A program made the position numbers and the translations under genes. From Acanthochlamys bracteata (Eukaryota; Streptophyta; Magnoliopsida; Pandanales; Velloziaceae): a stretch of DNA of 64,000 nucleotides. The notes beneath the pieces are model-generated. The model ran no database searches. It saw only the letters and a program-made list of their open reading frames with translations, and was not told where the DNA came from. Shown one piece after another: positions 1 through 11,900 of the stretch; within the stretch, counting starts at the first letter, position 1; each line of letters starts with the position of its first letter. Location of the stretch: contig CM034127.1 of assembly GCA_019914995.1 (NCBI GenBank), positions 4,216,001-4,280,000 of the forward strand. The letters run 5' to 3'.

Positions 1-1349
1 AATTTTTAAATAAAATTTTTAATATTTATAAAAAAATATATTAAAAAATATAAATTAAAAAATTATATTTAGAATAAGCGATCAAACGCTCTCTAGTTCT
101 CACTAAATCGATCATTTTGATTTTTATATGATAAAATTTTATATAAATTTAAAACTTGAATTATAATATAAAACATATTGATTGGAAATTTAACTCATTT
201 ACCAAATGGTTTTTATTTAACTTCACGTAAGAAGCAAGCAAATTTGAAATTCATGATTAAAATATGAAAATTAGTTAAAGTTTAACTTTTGCTGTTAAAC
301 TTTTGCTGTTAAAGTGATATTTAAATCATGATCCAAGTTTCAGATTTTCAAAAAATTCGTTGCCAAATGAATCTCATATTTTCAAAGATTCGTTACCAAG
401 CGAGAAATTAGTATAATGAGAAATTCTGTAAACATTTATTGAAAACAAATTTGCCAAGTTTTCTATACTGAGAGCTGTTTTGATGGGTATTCTAAAATAA
501 TACTTATAAATATATATTTTTAATATTTTTTATACTATTTTATAATTTATTTTAAATATATAAATAAATATTATTAGTATTTATTATTATATTATTAAAT
601 TTATATTATCAATTTATTATTATTATTTTTATAAAAATAACAAAAATCTTTTTTTTAAGAAAAGCCTTCTTGAGTAGAAGAGCTAGCAAATGAAAGTTCC
701 TTTTTATAAACGCTTTTGATTCTAGAAGAACTAGAAGTGGAAAGTAGACTAGAGAACGCGGACGCGGACGCGGGTGGCCAATGCTTACGATTCATGCAGA
801 AGGTGCTTTCTTTGTTTTATTAAAAATATTTTTAAAATAACTTCTTAAACGAAGAATTTTTTACTTTTAAAAATAAATTCTATTTTTTTATATTAAAATA
901 AAAAATTCAGTAATAAAAATTTTATTATGTAAATTTTTTTATAATTTTTATAATTTTAAATAAATTATCTAAGTATTTATAAAAAAATATATTAAAAAAT
1001 ATAAAATTAAAAATTAAAATACTTTCTGAGAAAACAATACGAGCTCTCAGTCATTCATCCAATTTTCCCATAAGCATGCACAACAAGGGGAGCTTTTATC
1101 AAGACTATAGAAGTTGAGCTCAGCACCAGATCATCAGCAATCTAGTACGACAACAACAAACACACTTCCATAGTTTACTCTGCCAAATTGGAAATGTATC
1201 TACAAGTTCATTAGGTAATAATATACTACCTACAAGTTCCTCTTGGTATAAATAGCTACATACAAGTAGTGAAACTTCAGTAGCCAGATAAAAGTGTTTG
1301 CACAAGTTTACAGTAATGCACCATGGATAAACAGGTTGGCAGATTGCAA
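1..1349. other. AT-rich intergenic DNA
   Basis: No gene is visible. The stretch is strongly AT-rich, with long A/T runs around 490-660 and 830-1020. A short direct duplication (TTTGCTGTTAAAC twice) lies near 288-316. The right end from about 1040 is probably the 3' untranslated and downstream region of the minus-strand RSRC2-like gene. Open frames here are shadows. Confidence 0.6.
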
Positions 1350-4300
1350 CTACAGGCCGAGGCCTACTGTCCGACCATCTCGACGCCGGAGTCCAGCAGT
1401 GTATTGCTTCTCCAAGTCCATATCGAGGTCTTTCTGCTGCTCCACATCCTTGTGATCGGGCCTCTTCTCCTGATTTGCCTCGCCTTTCACACCCTACAAT
1501 TGGCCATATGTACCAAGGCAACCTCAGACTCTAAAAAAGTGTTAGTCGGGGTCAAGACTAAAACAAGTAAAGCTCTAGCTTCAGGGGAAAAAAAATACTC
1601 TGTCATCTCACTTCATCTAAGAAATAAAAAAGAAAAGGGTATCAACATACCATGAGTTTGTTAAATTTCTCCTGACGTGCTTGATCTGAAAATACTTGCG
1701 AGCCCCAAGGATTGGTTGACTGGAACATAAGCCATGTTAGATCAAAGGCAACATAATGGTGAATTTTCATATATTACATTACATTCCACTACCTCTTCAG
1801 GCGCACTGGTCTTCTTGTTACCCCATAACAGCTTTTTCTTCTGGTCAGTAGATAAGTATGCACCACCACTAAGGTTCTTATTTACTGCAAAGCACACATC
1901 ATTTAAAGTAAGCAAGCTTAGGACCATTTATCACAGTTTTGACATAGTCAGGTAACTGATGTATCAAAACAAGTACTCTACTGAATTCACTAGAGCCGAT
2001 TGAACCCCTATCCAGTTAAAAGATGAAAGAATAGCAAGGATAAGGAAACTTCCAATAAGTGAAAAAGGCTGCGCAATAGGTTGTAACACATTCCTCTCCC
2101 CACTCAATAGATCAATATTGATATTTTGACATTTTAAGGATTTTCAACAATAACGCCATACATCACCTTATCATTTCTATAGTCAGAAGTGTATTATGAA
2201 TCTTAATTATAATAGTACTGTAACGCTCCCTCCCTGCTTCAGAATAAAACCCAACTATGTTCCGAACCCAATAACACAGCCGCATTGAACTTTTCAATTC
2301 TGTGTCCCAAGTACGTGAGTAATCTTGTTCAATCTCTCAACAAAAATGCCCACTACAGCCACCTCAAAACCCCACTCTGCAATATGTCGTAACACATTCC
2401 TCTCCCTGCTCAATAGATATATTGATATACTTCGACATTTTAAGGAGTTTCAACAAATAAGGCCGTACATCACCTAGTCCTTTCTGTAGTTAGAAGTGTA
2501 CTATGAATCTTAATTATAAAAGTACTATAACAGTCCCTCCCACTTAAGAATCAAACCCTACTATTGTTCCAAACCCAAAAGTACAGACTCGTTGAACTTT
2601 TCAATTCTGTATCCCAGGTACGTATTTAATCTTACTTATTCCAATCTCTCAACAAAAATGTCCACTCCAGGCACCCTCAAAACCCCATGCCCAGTAGCTA
2701 AATGCTCTAAAACAGCTTGTTTTAGGTGACATCCTCATAAGTCCTCCATCTGTGTATATATCAAGAACCATGATAATCAATCATCTGCTTCAAAAACTAT
2801 CCTGCTCTCCCAATTTAATTCTAAATTGCTGTTTTTCTTTTGTTCATATAAGGCTCACATTCAACAAAATTCGAAGTACAAAGCCAAAAAAAGTCCATAA
2901 CTTGATATCCTGTTTTACTAACTGCCCAACTTGTTATGTTAAATTTTAAAAGAATCATTTTATGCAACTATCAACAAGCAAAATCCTCCACACAGCATCC
3001 TATTTTCTTTAAATTGCTCTATTAAAGTTATATCTTTAGCCAGAGTGTTTCCTCCTATCATTTAACAGGAATACACTTGACATTTGTAACGTCTAAGCAG
3101 TGAACATTGTACACAGACCGAAAGAAAGTGTGAACTTACCCTCTTTCCTGTTTGAAATAAAAGAAATTCTTTCTATCCACTTTACAAAAGTTGGAAGTAT
3201 ATCAATTTACCAAGTAGAACCATTCACATAATTCCCTTATCACAAAGTAAAGATACTTTATGATTTCTAGTAAATGTTTGCATGCAATATCGCAAGGATT
3301 TTATCACTCTGTAGAACTCAGCTACATGTATCATGCTGCATGGCTGATACCCTTTTCTATGAGTGTAAAAACACAACCATGCGAAATAAAAAAGTCACTA
3401 GAATGAACTTCTGAGCTTTCAATCAATTTTGATGAGTATGAACATTACGCCAACTTGAGTGCAATTCCTTGTCAACATAAGTAATGGCTCAAGTTACCAT
3501 ATTCAAGCCCAACAACGATCTGCTGGTCTGGGTTTTAGTTGGATCAAAATAGCTCCTTATCCAATGGCACCAAATTTCCAGGGAATAAGAGCTTGGCAAT
3601 TGTATATAGAACGAAGGAAAAGGGTGTCACATCTTAAACCTATTTTGTAAAAGCTGAAAAGAAATACCACATCCACGGAAAGAAGAAAGTAAGACTAACC
3701 TAATTCAGCAGCTCTCAATGCCGCAAATTTAGCAGCATCAACATTTTGAGAAGCCCCAGCACTATCACTAGTAGAACTAATTGGTGCTGATGTAAACTTC
3801 GAGGTTTTTGGTTGACTATCAGCTGCAGTATGAGCAAAAAGCATTCCATGCAATATTTAGTGACATATGCTTGATACAATTTGCCTAATACAAATCAATG
3901 GAACAGCCTTACAAGATTCTGAAAACCCATGCTTGTGTCTTCTGGCAGATGAATCTTGATTTTCAGTATCATCTTCCCCAACTTTGCTCTGACACATAGA
4001 CAAATTTCTGCTGTCATTTTGCATTTCATTCTCTGCTTCCTTTTGATGTTTATCCTTATGCTTTTCACTTTCCCTATCAAAATATTTCCTTTTCGGCGCT
4101 AGATCCTCCACATTATCACCCTCTTCATCATTGCCTCTCTTGTGACGTTCTTTCAACCGTATCACCCCATGGTCTCTGTCTATTGCTGAATCCTTTTTAT
4201 GATCCCTTAAATCCTCACGTATGTATTGACCATCACCATACACACTCTTGTGTGGATCTCTTCTCTCATCACGAGCCCTCTTGTCTCTATATCTATCCCT

Positions 4301-5713
4301 CTCTACTGTCTTAACATCAGATCTACCAGAGTTTCTCAGCCTGCCTCCGGAAGCTGGATCCCTTTCATTGTGCCTTTGATATTCTTGTGCAGCAAGTTCT
4401 CCTTCCCTATCAGTTCTAACACTCACATCCTCATATCTTCCCTTAGTGCACTTATCCCAACTTCCGGAATGTTCTCGGGATTTATCAGAACTGCCATCAT
4501 ATCTAGGAAAATCAGTATGTTTTCCACCCCTTGAATCTCTACCTGATTGATTAGATCTTTCATACTTTCTGCTTTCCTCATCCGTATAGCTATTGGCCCT
4601 TCTATAATCATCATTTCTTCTGGAATCATGAAAATTGCTGTGTAAACGTCTATCGTACTGCCTGAAGTAGTCGCTGTCTCTACCCGAATGATGGCGTCGA
4701 GAGTCTCGGTGTGATTCTCTGTCATTGCCCTTACATTGCTCTTCTCTTGCATCACCCTTTCTGTGTCTTTCTATCTTTGCTTGATTGTCCATTGGATTAT
4801 CTGGATTTCTTACACGTTTAGGGCTGCATGCTATAAGAATTGCAAACATAATAGTACCATAGTGGGGAAATAACTTATGTAACAGCAATATAAACTCATT
4901 TACATAAAATATTTAATACATTAACTATTTGCAGCCAACTAGTTGTGGCAAATACGCATTACATGACTCTGCTATAAACCAAGTATGAACAATCTAAGTT
5001 TGGGCGTACTTATAATTTGTGCAGACTCTACAATCATAAAACAAATATTAAACAAGCTATAACTCAGAAGGCAAGGTATATTTTGTACCTAGGTTCCACT
5101 CTTAAGCTGTTTACATCAGAGAAATGCAATAACTACCTAGCATTTGTTCTAGAAAAACTAAAGCTTTTACCCTGATTGTCAAAAAGATAACCTGTATGAT
5201 CTGCATTATTTTTGAACTTATTGAGAAAACCACTTGGACTGTTCTCCAAGATCATGACCCAAATTTAATGTGCATCAAATTGCTTTAGTAGAAAAGGAAG
5301 ACCTAAGTTAAACATCCACTAAACAACCTCTTAATCTCTATCTCATCGTTTCTATGTCACAATTAGCATGCTTCTCACCAAGTAACAAAATGTTACTGTA
5401 AAGAAAATACACATGCACATCTTTCACTAGCATATTCCTTTTCCTCACTAATTAACCCCATAGTACTGTAAACATCATGAACTATGAAAGTAGTTGACTT
5501 GCAAGCAATGAGCTAAGAGCTCCACTGATCATTTATCCAAAAGCAAAGTAACAGGAGAATTAGAAACTTACCATCAGATGAAGATGAATCTAACTCTCCA
5601 CCAGGTGAATGCCTTCGATACTTCCTGTTAGTAGCATCACTGGAGGGCTTGCGGAAAGACGGTTTCTGATTCATTTCATTGGGAGGACCCTCAGTAGGAG
5701 ATACTAGATCCAT
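1350..5713 (-). CDS. RSRC2: RSRC2-like arginine/serine-rich protein with C-terminal SMAP domain
   Basis: Coding exons on the minus strand, in transcript order: 5713-5572, 4830-3913, 3822-3700, 1884-1793, 1719-1651, 1493-1350. The joined frame is open for 495 residues. The first exon gives MDLVSPTEGPPNEMNQK and ends in a Ser/Asp run. The large second exon encodes a disordered domain of alternating Arg, Asp, Ser, Glu and His, as in splicing-associated RS/RD proteins. The last four exons give the conserved tail: DAAKFAALRAAE, LSGGAYLSTDQKKKLLWG, QEKFNKLMGVKG and a terminal QYTAGLRRRDGRTVGLGL, diagnostic of the SMAP/RSRC2 family. A role in nuclear mRNA processing is inferred from relatives. Splice phases agree at all five junctions. 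The acceptor of exon 2 is TATAG at 4831; the nearby GCAG would shift the frame. The intron between 1884 and 3700 holds a tandem duplication. Confidence 0.88.
2073..2690. repeat. Two-copy tandem duplication (about 305 bp unit) inside an RSRC2 intron
   Basis: Copy 1 runs about 2073-2378 and copy 2 about 2379-2690. Both open with GTAACACATTCCTCTCCC, continue through GACATTTTAAGGA, GTCCCTCCC/GCTCCCTCCC and GTTGAACTTTTCAATTCTGT, and close with AATCTCTCAACAAAAATG and CTCAAAACCCCA. Small indels and substitutions separate them, so the duplication is not recent. Neither copy has an obvious reading frame. Confidence 0.85.
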
Positions 5714-7000
5714 ACTGCAATGCCTATCAATAATGCAAGTCTTACAAGTCTATCAAAGACATGCCAGCAAATAGAAGGCAGAAAATTCTTAACAATTTAA
5801 AAGCACCAGTAACAAAAATTCCTGAAGAGATTAATACCAGGAACTGTAAAAAATACTCTTTAACACTATTGAGAGGGATTACAGGTAACTTCAAGTGTTC
5901 ATTAGTCAACAAATTCAGACCATCAAGTGCATACTTACGTTGTAGACAGACAGCTACATAGCTATATATAAAGGCCTCATGACATCAGCAGTCAAATGAT
6001 GATCTAGAGTACACCCGAGTGCAACTCCATCCCAAGGGATATGCTTAATGTGTATTGAACTGTTTAATAAATTCAAAAATGCTTGGATATTGCAACGAGG
6101 TCACAGAAAATAGAGCCTCAAAATGCTAAAAGAAAATAATTTACAAGGCATACATTATGATGTCAAAAGTAGATAGTACAAACGAAAGATGAGAATAAAA
6201 TGGAGACAACAAACTTAGCAGCTGAAAGAGCTTTGAGAATATCATCACACTTCACTAAAGGGTAAAGTTAAAAAGGTTCTTCAAAGAGCTATGCAAGGGA
6301 GCATTAATTGAAAATAACAATCATCAAGCACCAAGCTTTTTATGTCAATCTAGACTAACAAAAGCACTCCCATAAATTCAGTATAGAACCTTCAGAAGTG
6401 CATAAAAAAACATGTTCACAAACAGTAAAGGAATACATCCATATTCATAGAATAAAATAAATTCAATTACTGAAAAGTCGTTAGTCTAAAAACTATTTGT
6501 TCACTGTCCTAAATCAATACTAAGCGATACTCAGGTGTACTCAGACTAGAAACCTTCCTAATTTTCACCAGACAGGTATTCCAAGCATCCTAAAAGGTTC
6601 TTCCCTAATGAGCATCTAATCGAACCCATCGTATGCACTTCCGTAGTCAATTTCTTCAACAATCCATCAGCAATCTTAATACTACAAAAAATTTCAAATT
6701 CCCAATAAATTTGAACCATTTTCTAACCTCTTTCAAAAGTCCTGATAGTCTAGCTAAGCTTAACCATCTGAAATCAACAATTCTCTACCAATTGTATCTA
6801 CCAAATTACGCGAAAGAAACAACAGACGATTCTACTAGTTAAAGTAAAACAACAACAATACCACGATTTTAAAGAGACACTAGTAGAGGACCGGGATCAG
6901 ATCGGACGAGAGAGTCGCTGACAGCGAGCAGAGACCCGAAAGAGCCGAAAAAAGAGAGCGAATTGTGAGGGGAGATGCTGAAGAGGAGAGAGAGCCCTTC
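5714..7000 (-). promoter_or_regulatory. 5' leader and promoter region of the RSRC2-like gene
   Basis: The start codon at 5711-5713 follows a good acceptor read on the minus strand (GGCATTGCAG then TATGG), so the leader is spliced. The first, non-coding exon is probably in the purine-rich, GC-richer stretch about 6880-7000, where plant 5' untranslated regions typically stand out from AT-rich surroundings. The intervening 1.1 kb is AT-rich intron with no supported coding content. The exact start site and donor cannot be set from sequence alone. Confidence 0.45.
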
Positions 7001-7093
7001 CAGTGACTTTGTAGTCGGAGAAGGACTGCTGACATTATTCGGCCCAGTAGTGTATATATGGGCCAGAACCTTTATGGGCCTGCATTAGACTTA

Positions 7094-7397
7094 GGGTATG
7101 TTTTAAATGTCCGTAACTGAATTTCGTAAAAATAAAAAATAGTAAAAGTAAAAAATAGAAAGTAAAATTTTTAAAAAATAAGGTAGAAATGGAGTTTAAT
7201 TTTTATGTTTCAATTAATTTTTGAAGTGGGTTGGTGAGTTAAAAGAGAGGAATGCAGTGGAACTTAAGTTCTATTTGTGCAGAACTAGGAACTCGAATTT
7301 TCAGTTCTGTTTGCAATTAAAATTTAAAATATAGAAAGTTGATAGAACTCCATTTCTGGTGGGAAAAATTAGAGTTCCACCAACTTGAAACACGCTC
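7094..7397. mobile_element. Tourist-like (PIF/Harbinger) MITE, type B, 304 bp
   Basis: Flanked on both sides by TTA (7091-7093 and 7398-7400), the PIF/Harbinger target duplication. The ends form an imperfect terminal inverted repeat: GGGTATGTTTTAAATGT on the left, and GAGCGTGTTTCAAGTTG when the right end is read on the other strand. There is no coding capacity. A close inverted relative is the inner element at 24714-24995; both contain the AACTCGAATTTTCA segment. Confidence 0.8.
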
Positions 7398-7459
7398 TTA
7401 GCTGGGCTATATTTGGATCACAGTTTTAGAAGTAAACTGGCAGCAAGGACAGCAGAGTT

Positions 7460-7740
7460 GGGCCGTAACTGAGTTTCGTGAAAATGAAAAGTAAGAAGTA
7501 AAATTTTTTGAAAAATAAAGTGGAAGCGGAGTTCAATATTTGTGTTTCAATAGATTTTAGAAGTGTGTTGAAAATTGAAAAATATAATTGTATTGAAACG
7601 TATGTAAATAAAAAAGTTAAAACTGGAGTTTCGTATGTGAAAGTGGAGTTTTAACTTTTTTATGTAATTGAACATATCAATTGTTCGAAACTCAAAATCT
7701 GAAAAAAGAAAGTGAAATTATGGGCATTTGAAACATGCAT
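7460..7740. mobile_element. Tourist-like MITE, type A, left end missing
   Basis: The body matches the type A element at 21115-21405 (shared AAAAATATAATTGTATT and TGTTCGAAACTC segments). The right end GGGCATTTGAAACATGC is intact and followed by TTA, but the left end starts inside the element at about CCGTAACTGAG, without its inverted repeat. It lies 60 bp from the type B element and abuts the subtilase relic. Confidence 0.65.
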
Positions 7741-7743
7741 TTA

Positions 7744-8475
7744 GATAACCTGCGTAGTCCTCTCCCTTGATGTCGAAAATGAGTTCAGTATAAGCAGCCT
7801 TGGATGGATTCACATGTCCTGCTACTATGTTCCAGCTCATGTCCCCATATCAGCGGCCTCGCAACTCTGCTTAAATCCATCCGTGAACCCGGAATGGTCA
7901 CCTGCCGCGGGCGTTTGATGACTACGGCATACACTCGCACAATCAAAAAACTTCCATAATCAACATGCAAACTGGATTACCAGCTACCCCGTTCGATTAT
8001 TGTTCTGGCCACCTTGTCCAGAAACCAGCTTCAAACCCTGGGTTGATCTACGACATTGCCTCGGACGACTACTTGAACTACGTATGCAGTTTGAAGTAGT
8101 ACACGCCAGCTCATGTTTCGGTCGTTGCGAGACGGAACTATACATGCTCGGCAGGCTGGAAATTTACAGCCGGTGATCTGAATACCCTTCATCTCCATCT
8201 TGTTTAACATGAAGAAGAGCAAAAAAGTTGTGCAAACGAGAACGGTGATTCATGTGGGTTTAGGTCGTGCAAGTACACTGTTTTGGCGGGTAAGCTGGAG
8301 GGCGTCTCCTTGAAAGTGAAGCCCGGAGTGCTGGGGTTTGAAATTAAAAACCGGGCAGAAGTTGAGTTACAAGGTGAAGTTCAGCAGCATGAATGCAAGT
8401 GATACAAGTTCTTTGGGGTAGTTGGTTTGGGTTTGTGGAGCGTTCTCTGTTAGAAGTCTTATTGCAGTAACATGG
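7744..8475 (+). pseudogene. Subtilisin-like serine protease (SBT) relic, C-terminal part
   Basis: Conserved plant subtilase pieces can be read left to right, but only by changing frame. They are SCPHISGLATLLKSI (the region just after the catalytic serine), NPEWSPAA, LMTTAYT, ATPFDYCSGH, NPGLIYDIASDDYLNYVC, and the C-terminal fibronectin-III-like domain (GVSLKVKPGVLGFEIKNRAE, then VRSPIAVTW near 8450-8475). At least two in-frame stops and several frameshifts interrupt it, and the catalytic GTSMS context is destroyed. No N-terminal signal, prodomain or Asp/His catalytic segment is present. It is therefore a decayed fragment, probably truncated before or by the MITE insertions on its left. Confidence 0.85.
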
Positions 8476-8971
8476 TTGTAAAGTTTAAACTACGATTCAA
8501 AAGATCATAACAATGATCTCTAATTATCTGGTATAGTAAGAAGATTAAGATTTATCTCCATCAAAAGAAATCAAGGTTTATGTATTTGGAAGTTGGAACA
8601 TGTGACCTCAACAAAAGGGGCAAACATCCACTATTTTAAATGGGTCCAAAACTCCGTTAGTCCAGGGAGCCCAACAACATAAACCACTTATCCAGGTAAC
8701 TGTTTCCTTATAAAAACCAAACATTCAAATCAACCACTTGCTCTTTTGTTTATTTATCATAATAACCTTCTCCATATCTTCTCAAGCTCTCCTCTGACCC
8801 TTGTCTTCTTTACCGTCTTAACATTCAACATGCGTGCACGTTAAAACATTCACAAAATTTCACCGTTGAACTCTTCCTGTCTACACCCTGCAACTTCATC
8901 GGCGATCTAAGACCAAAACACAAAACTATAATCAAATCAATGATCTAATTCATACTTCTTCGTAATCTTCC

Positions 8972-11900
8972 ATGGACAACTACGGCAATCCATACCCTTA
9001 CGTACCTCCTTACGGCTACCCTCCTCCTCCGCAGCACGATCCCCAACAAGCACCTCCACCACCACCTCCGCAGCACCACCCTGATCGTTATCTCTACGCT
9101 TCTAACTCGTTCCATGCTTCACCACAACCTTATCACCCTCTACCGCAACGATTGAATCATTCTGGTCCATTGCAATACCCTCCGCCTCAGTTCCATGATC
9201 CTGCCGGTTATGATTCGTACCAATCTCCACCGCCGCCGCTGTATCCTTACTATCCTTACCAAAACCCTATTCACTATGATCACGTTAATCCGAATTATAG
9301 TCCCAATTCTAGCCCTACTCCTAATGCCCCTTCTGCTCCTCCTGGAGCTTCTATGTCAAATCTTCCTTCGCTGTCTTGGAGCTCTTCGTCGTCGATGTAC
9401 CCGCCGATTGATAATCTTCTTGCGGATATGAGTCTCTCGTCATCAACTCCACCGCCAGTTTCTACTCCGCAGGAAAGTTATCATCACCATCACCAGCATA
9501 GCGTTAGCAATTTGAGTTCTGTATCGTCTCCTGTAGCTACTCCAAGTAGTCCGTTCAGTCATTCGCCATCTAATCTTCAGATGGTTCCAGTCCAGCAAGG
9601 GAAGACTTCATTGAGGGTGTTGTTGTTGCACGGGAGTCTTGATATTTGGGTGATTGATGCGAAGAACCTTCCTAACATGGACTTGTTTTCTAAGAGAATA
9701 ACTGACGTGCTTGGCCCGAGGCTCACCAGCAGTCTCAGCGGCAAGCTGGAGCGCACCAACATGACCAGCGATCCATATGTTTCTATCGTCGTAGCAGGGG
9801 CACCTGTGGGACGCACGTATGTAATGAGCAACAGTGAAAATCCTGTTTGGAACCAGCACTTTAATGTACCTGTTGCACATTATGCTGCTGAAGTTGATTT
9901 CCTTGTTAAGGACAGTGATGTAGTTGGATCACAGCTTATCGGGACCGTATCAATTCCTGCTGAGTGGATATATTCTGGTGAGAGGGTCGATGGTACGTAC
10001 CCAATACTCGGGGGTAATGGGAAACCCTCCAAGGAGGGGGCTGTGCTCAGGCTTTCAATTCAATACATACCAATAGAGAGATTGAGCATGCATCATCATG
10101 GAGTTGGTGCTGGTCCTGACTATGTTGGCACGCCAGGAACTTATTTTCCTCTTCGGAGAGGCTGCAAACTAACACTATACCAAGATGCCCATGTGGCAGA
10201 GGGTATCCTACCTGACCTCATACTTGATCATGGAATGCACTATGCCCAGGGAAAATGCTGGCAGGACATTTTTGAGGCAATTAGCCAAGCTCGCAAGCTG
10301 GTTTATATCACAGGATGGTCTGTGTTCCACACGGTTCAACTAGTTAGGGATACTAGATCCAGGTCCAATTACGCTCTGGGAGACCTTCTCAAGGCTAAGT
10401 CACAAGAAGGGGTGAGAGTGCTGCTTCTCGTGTGGGATGATCCAACTTCAAGAAGTATTTTGGGGTTTCAATTGGTAACACTTCATAGTTATAAATCCCT
10501 AAGCTTCCATTTAATGTTTGGCATCTTTATCAAAGTCCCACTAATCCACTAACAAATAAACTTTTTTTCAGTTGATGTTTGTCTTCCATGATATTTAATA
10601 AGTGGCATTTTACCCAATTTAGAGTGAATATACATTTTTACTTTGTGCTTAGAATTAAGTATGGTAAGTCAGCACAAAATTTGTGTGAACAAGAATGCGA
10701 CATATACATGCAGATCGAGAAGGATTTGCTCACTTGTAGTATCCTGCGTAACTTGTCAGAAAATATTATAATATATCAAAAACTTCATGTGTTGTTTCAT
10801 ATTTCTGCTAGCTTTGTCGGCACCTATATGGTTCATGATCACTACTGCATAAATCACAACTTACAAACATCAAAATCTCTAGAAGTGGTTCTGTGACAAA
10901 TGATGTTGTCAGATTCACAAATCAATAATTTGGAGCATCTCATGTGGTAATTCTTTTGTTTTTACCACTTACACATTCTAGCCATCAGGAAACCTTTAAA
11001 AGTTGTAAAACATAGATGAATTACTTTTATCAGGTGCTGCCATTATAATAAACATTATGTATACTATATCTAAGTTGTTGATGCTTGATATTTTGTTGTT
11101 GAAAGTCATTCATCATCATCTTGGGAATAACTACATGCATTTTTATTCAACTTTCTATAATTTATGCAGGATGGTCTTATGGCAACACGAGATGAAGAGA
11201 CTCGTCGGTTCTTTAAGCATTCTTCAGTTCAAGTTCTTCTTTGTCCTCGTTCTGCTGGAAAAAGACATAGCTGGGCCAAGCAACAGGTTTTACCATGATC
11301 ATACTGCTACTTTCAAGCTAAATATAGGTTGTTGATCGCCCTGATAACAGTTCGGTAATGACATGCAATTCTCTAGATGGCTGTTGTTGCTTATGGATGG
11401 TTTTGGTGTTAGATGAAAGTCTATCTTAGTGTATAACCTTTATGCAGTAAACTTGTAGTATTGATTATTAGTTTCTATTTCCAAAACTGGAGGCTGAAAG
11501 CATATTACAATATAAATTCTGTGCAGCCAAGGTATAAATAACCATAATTGGCTGGTTTAGGTAATGCTTATGCAAATTGTCTGAATGCAGATGAAAATTT
11601 GTTTCAAGATAGTAAGAGTTTTTAAGTTAGCACTTCTAATTACAGTTCAATGGAGTGCTTAATTTTTATTTCTTAATAAGTGCACTTCTGCTGTTCAATG
11701 CATCCAAAATAGTCTAATGGAGATGAAGTTTCTTTCAAGAAAAAAAAAGCTTTTAATTTAGTTCTCTGTAAGCAAACTTTGATATATTTTAATGTATTCG
11801 GCCTTCTGTATGCAAAATTTAATATATTTGAAGTTCCAAATATGTTTGACATTTGGTATACAAAATTTGGTCATCTGTACCAAAATTTGGGAACTTTGTT

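Noticed and set aside
1120..1521. 133-codon open frame on the minus strand
   Set aside because: It is an out-of-frame reading of the last RSRC2 exon. The frame that joins the upstream exons ends at 1350 with the family's conserved C-terminus.
2073..2690. CRISPR-like or satellite array
   Set aside because: Only two long copies with no short regular repeats and spacers; a simple tandem duplication in plant DNA.
4226..4534. Plus-strand open frame opposite the RS/RD-rich exon
   Set aside because: It is the antisense shadow of the repetitive Arg/Asp/Ser coding exon and resembles no known protein.
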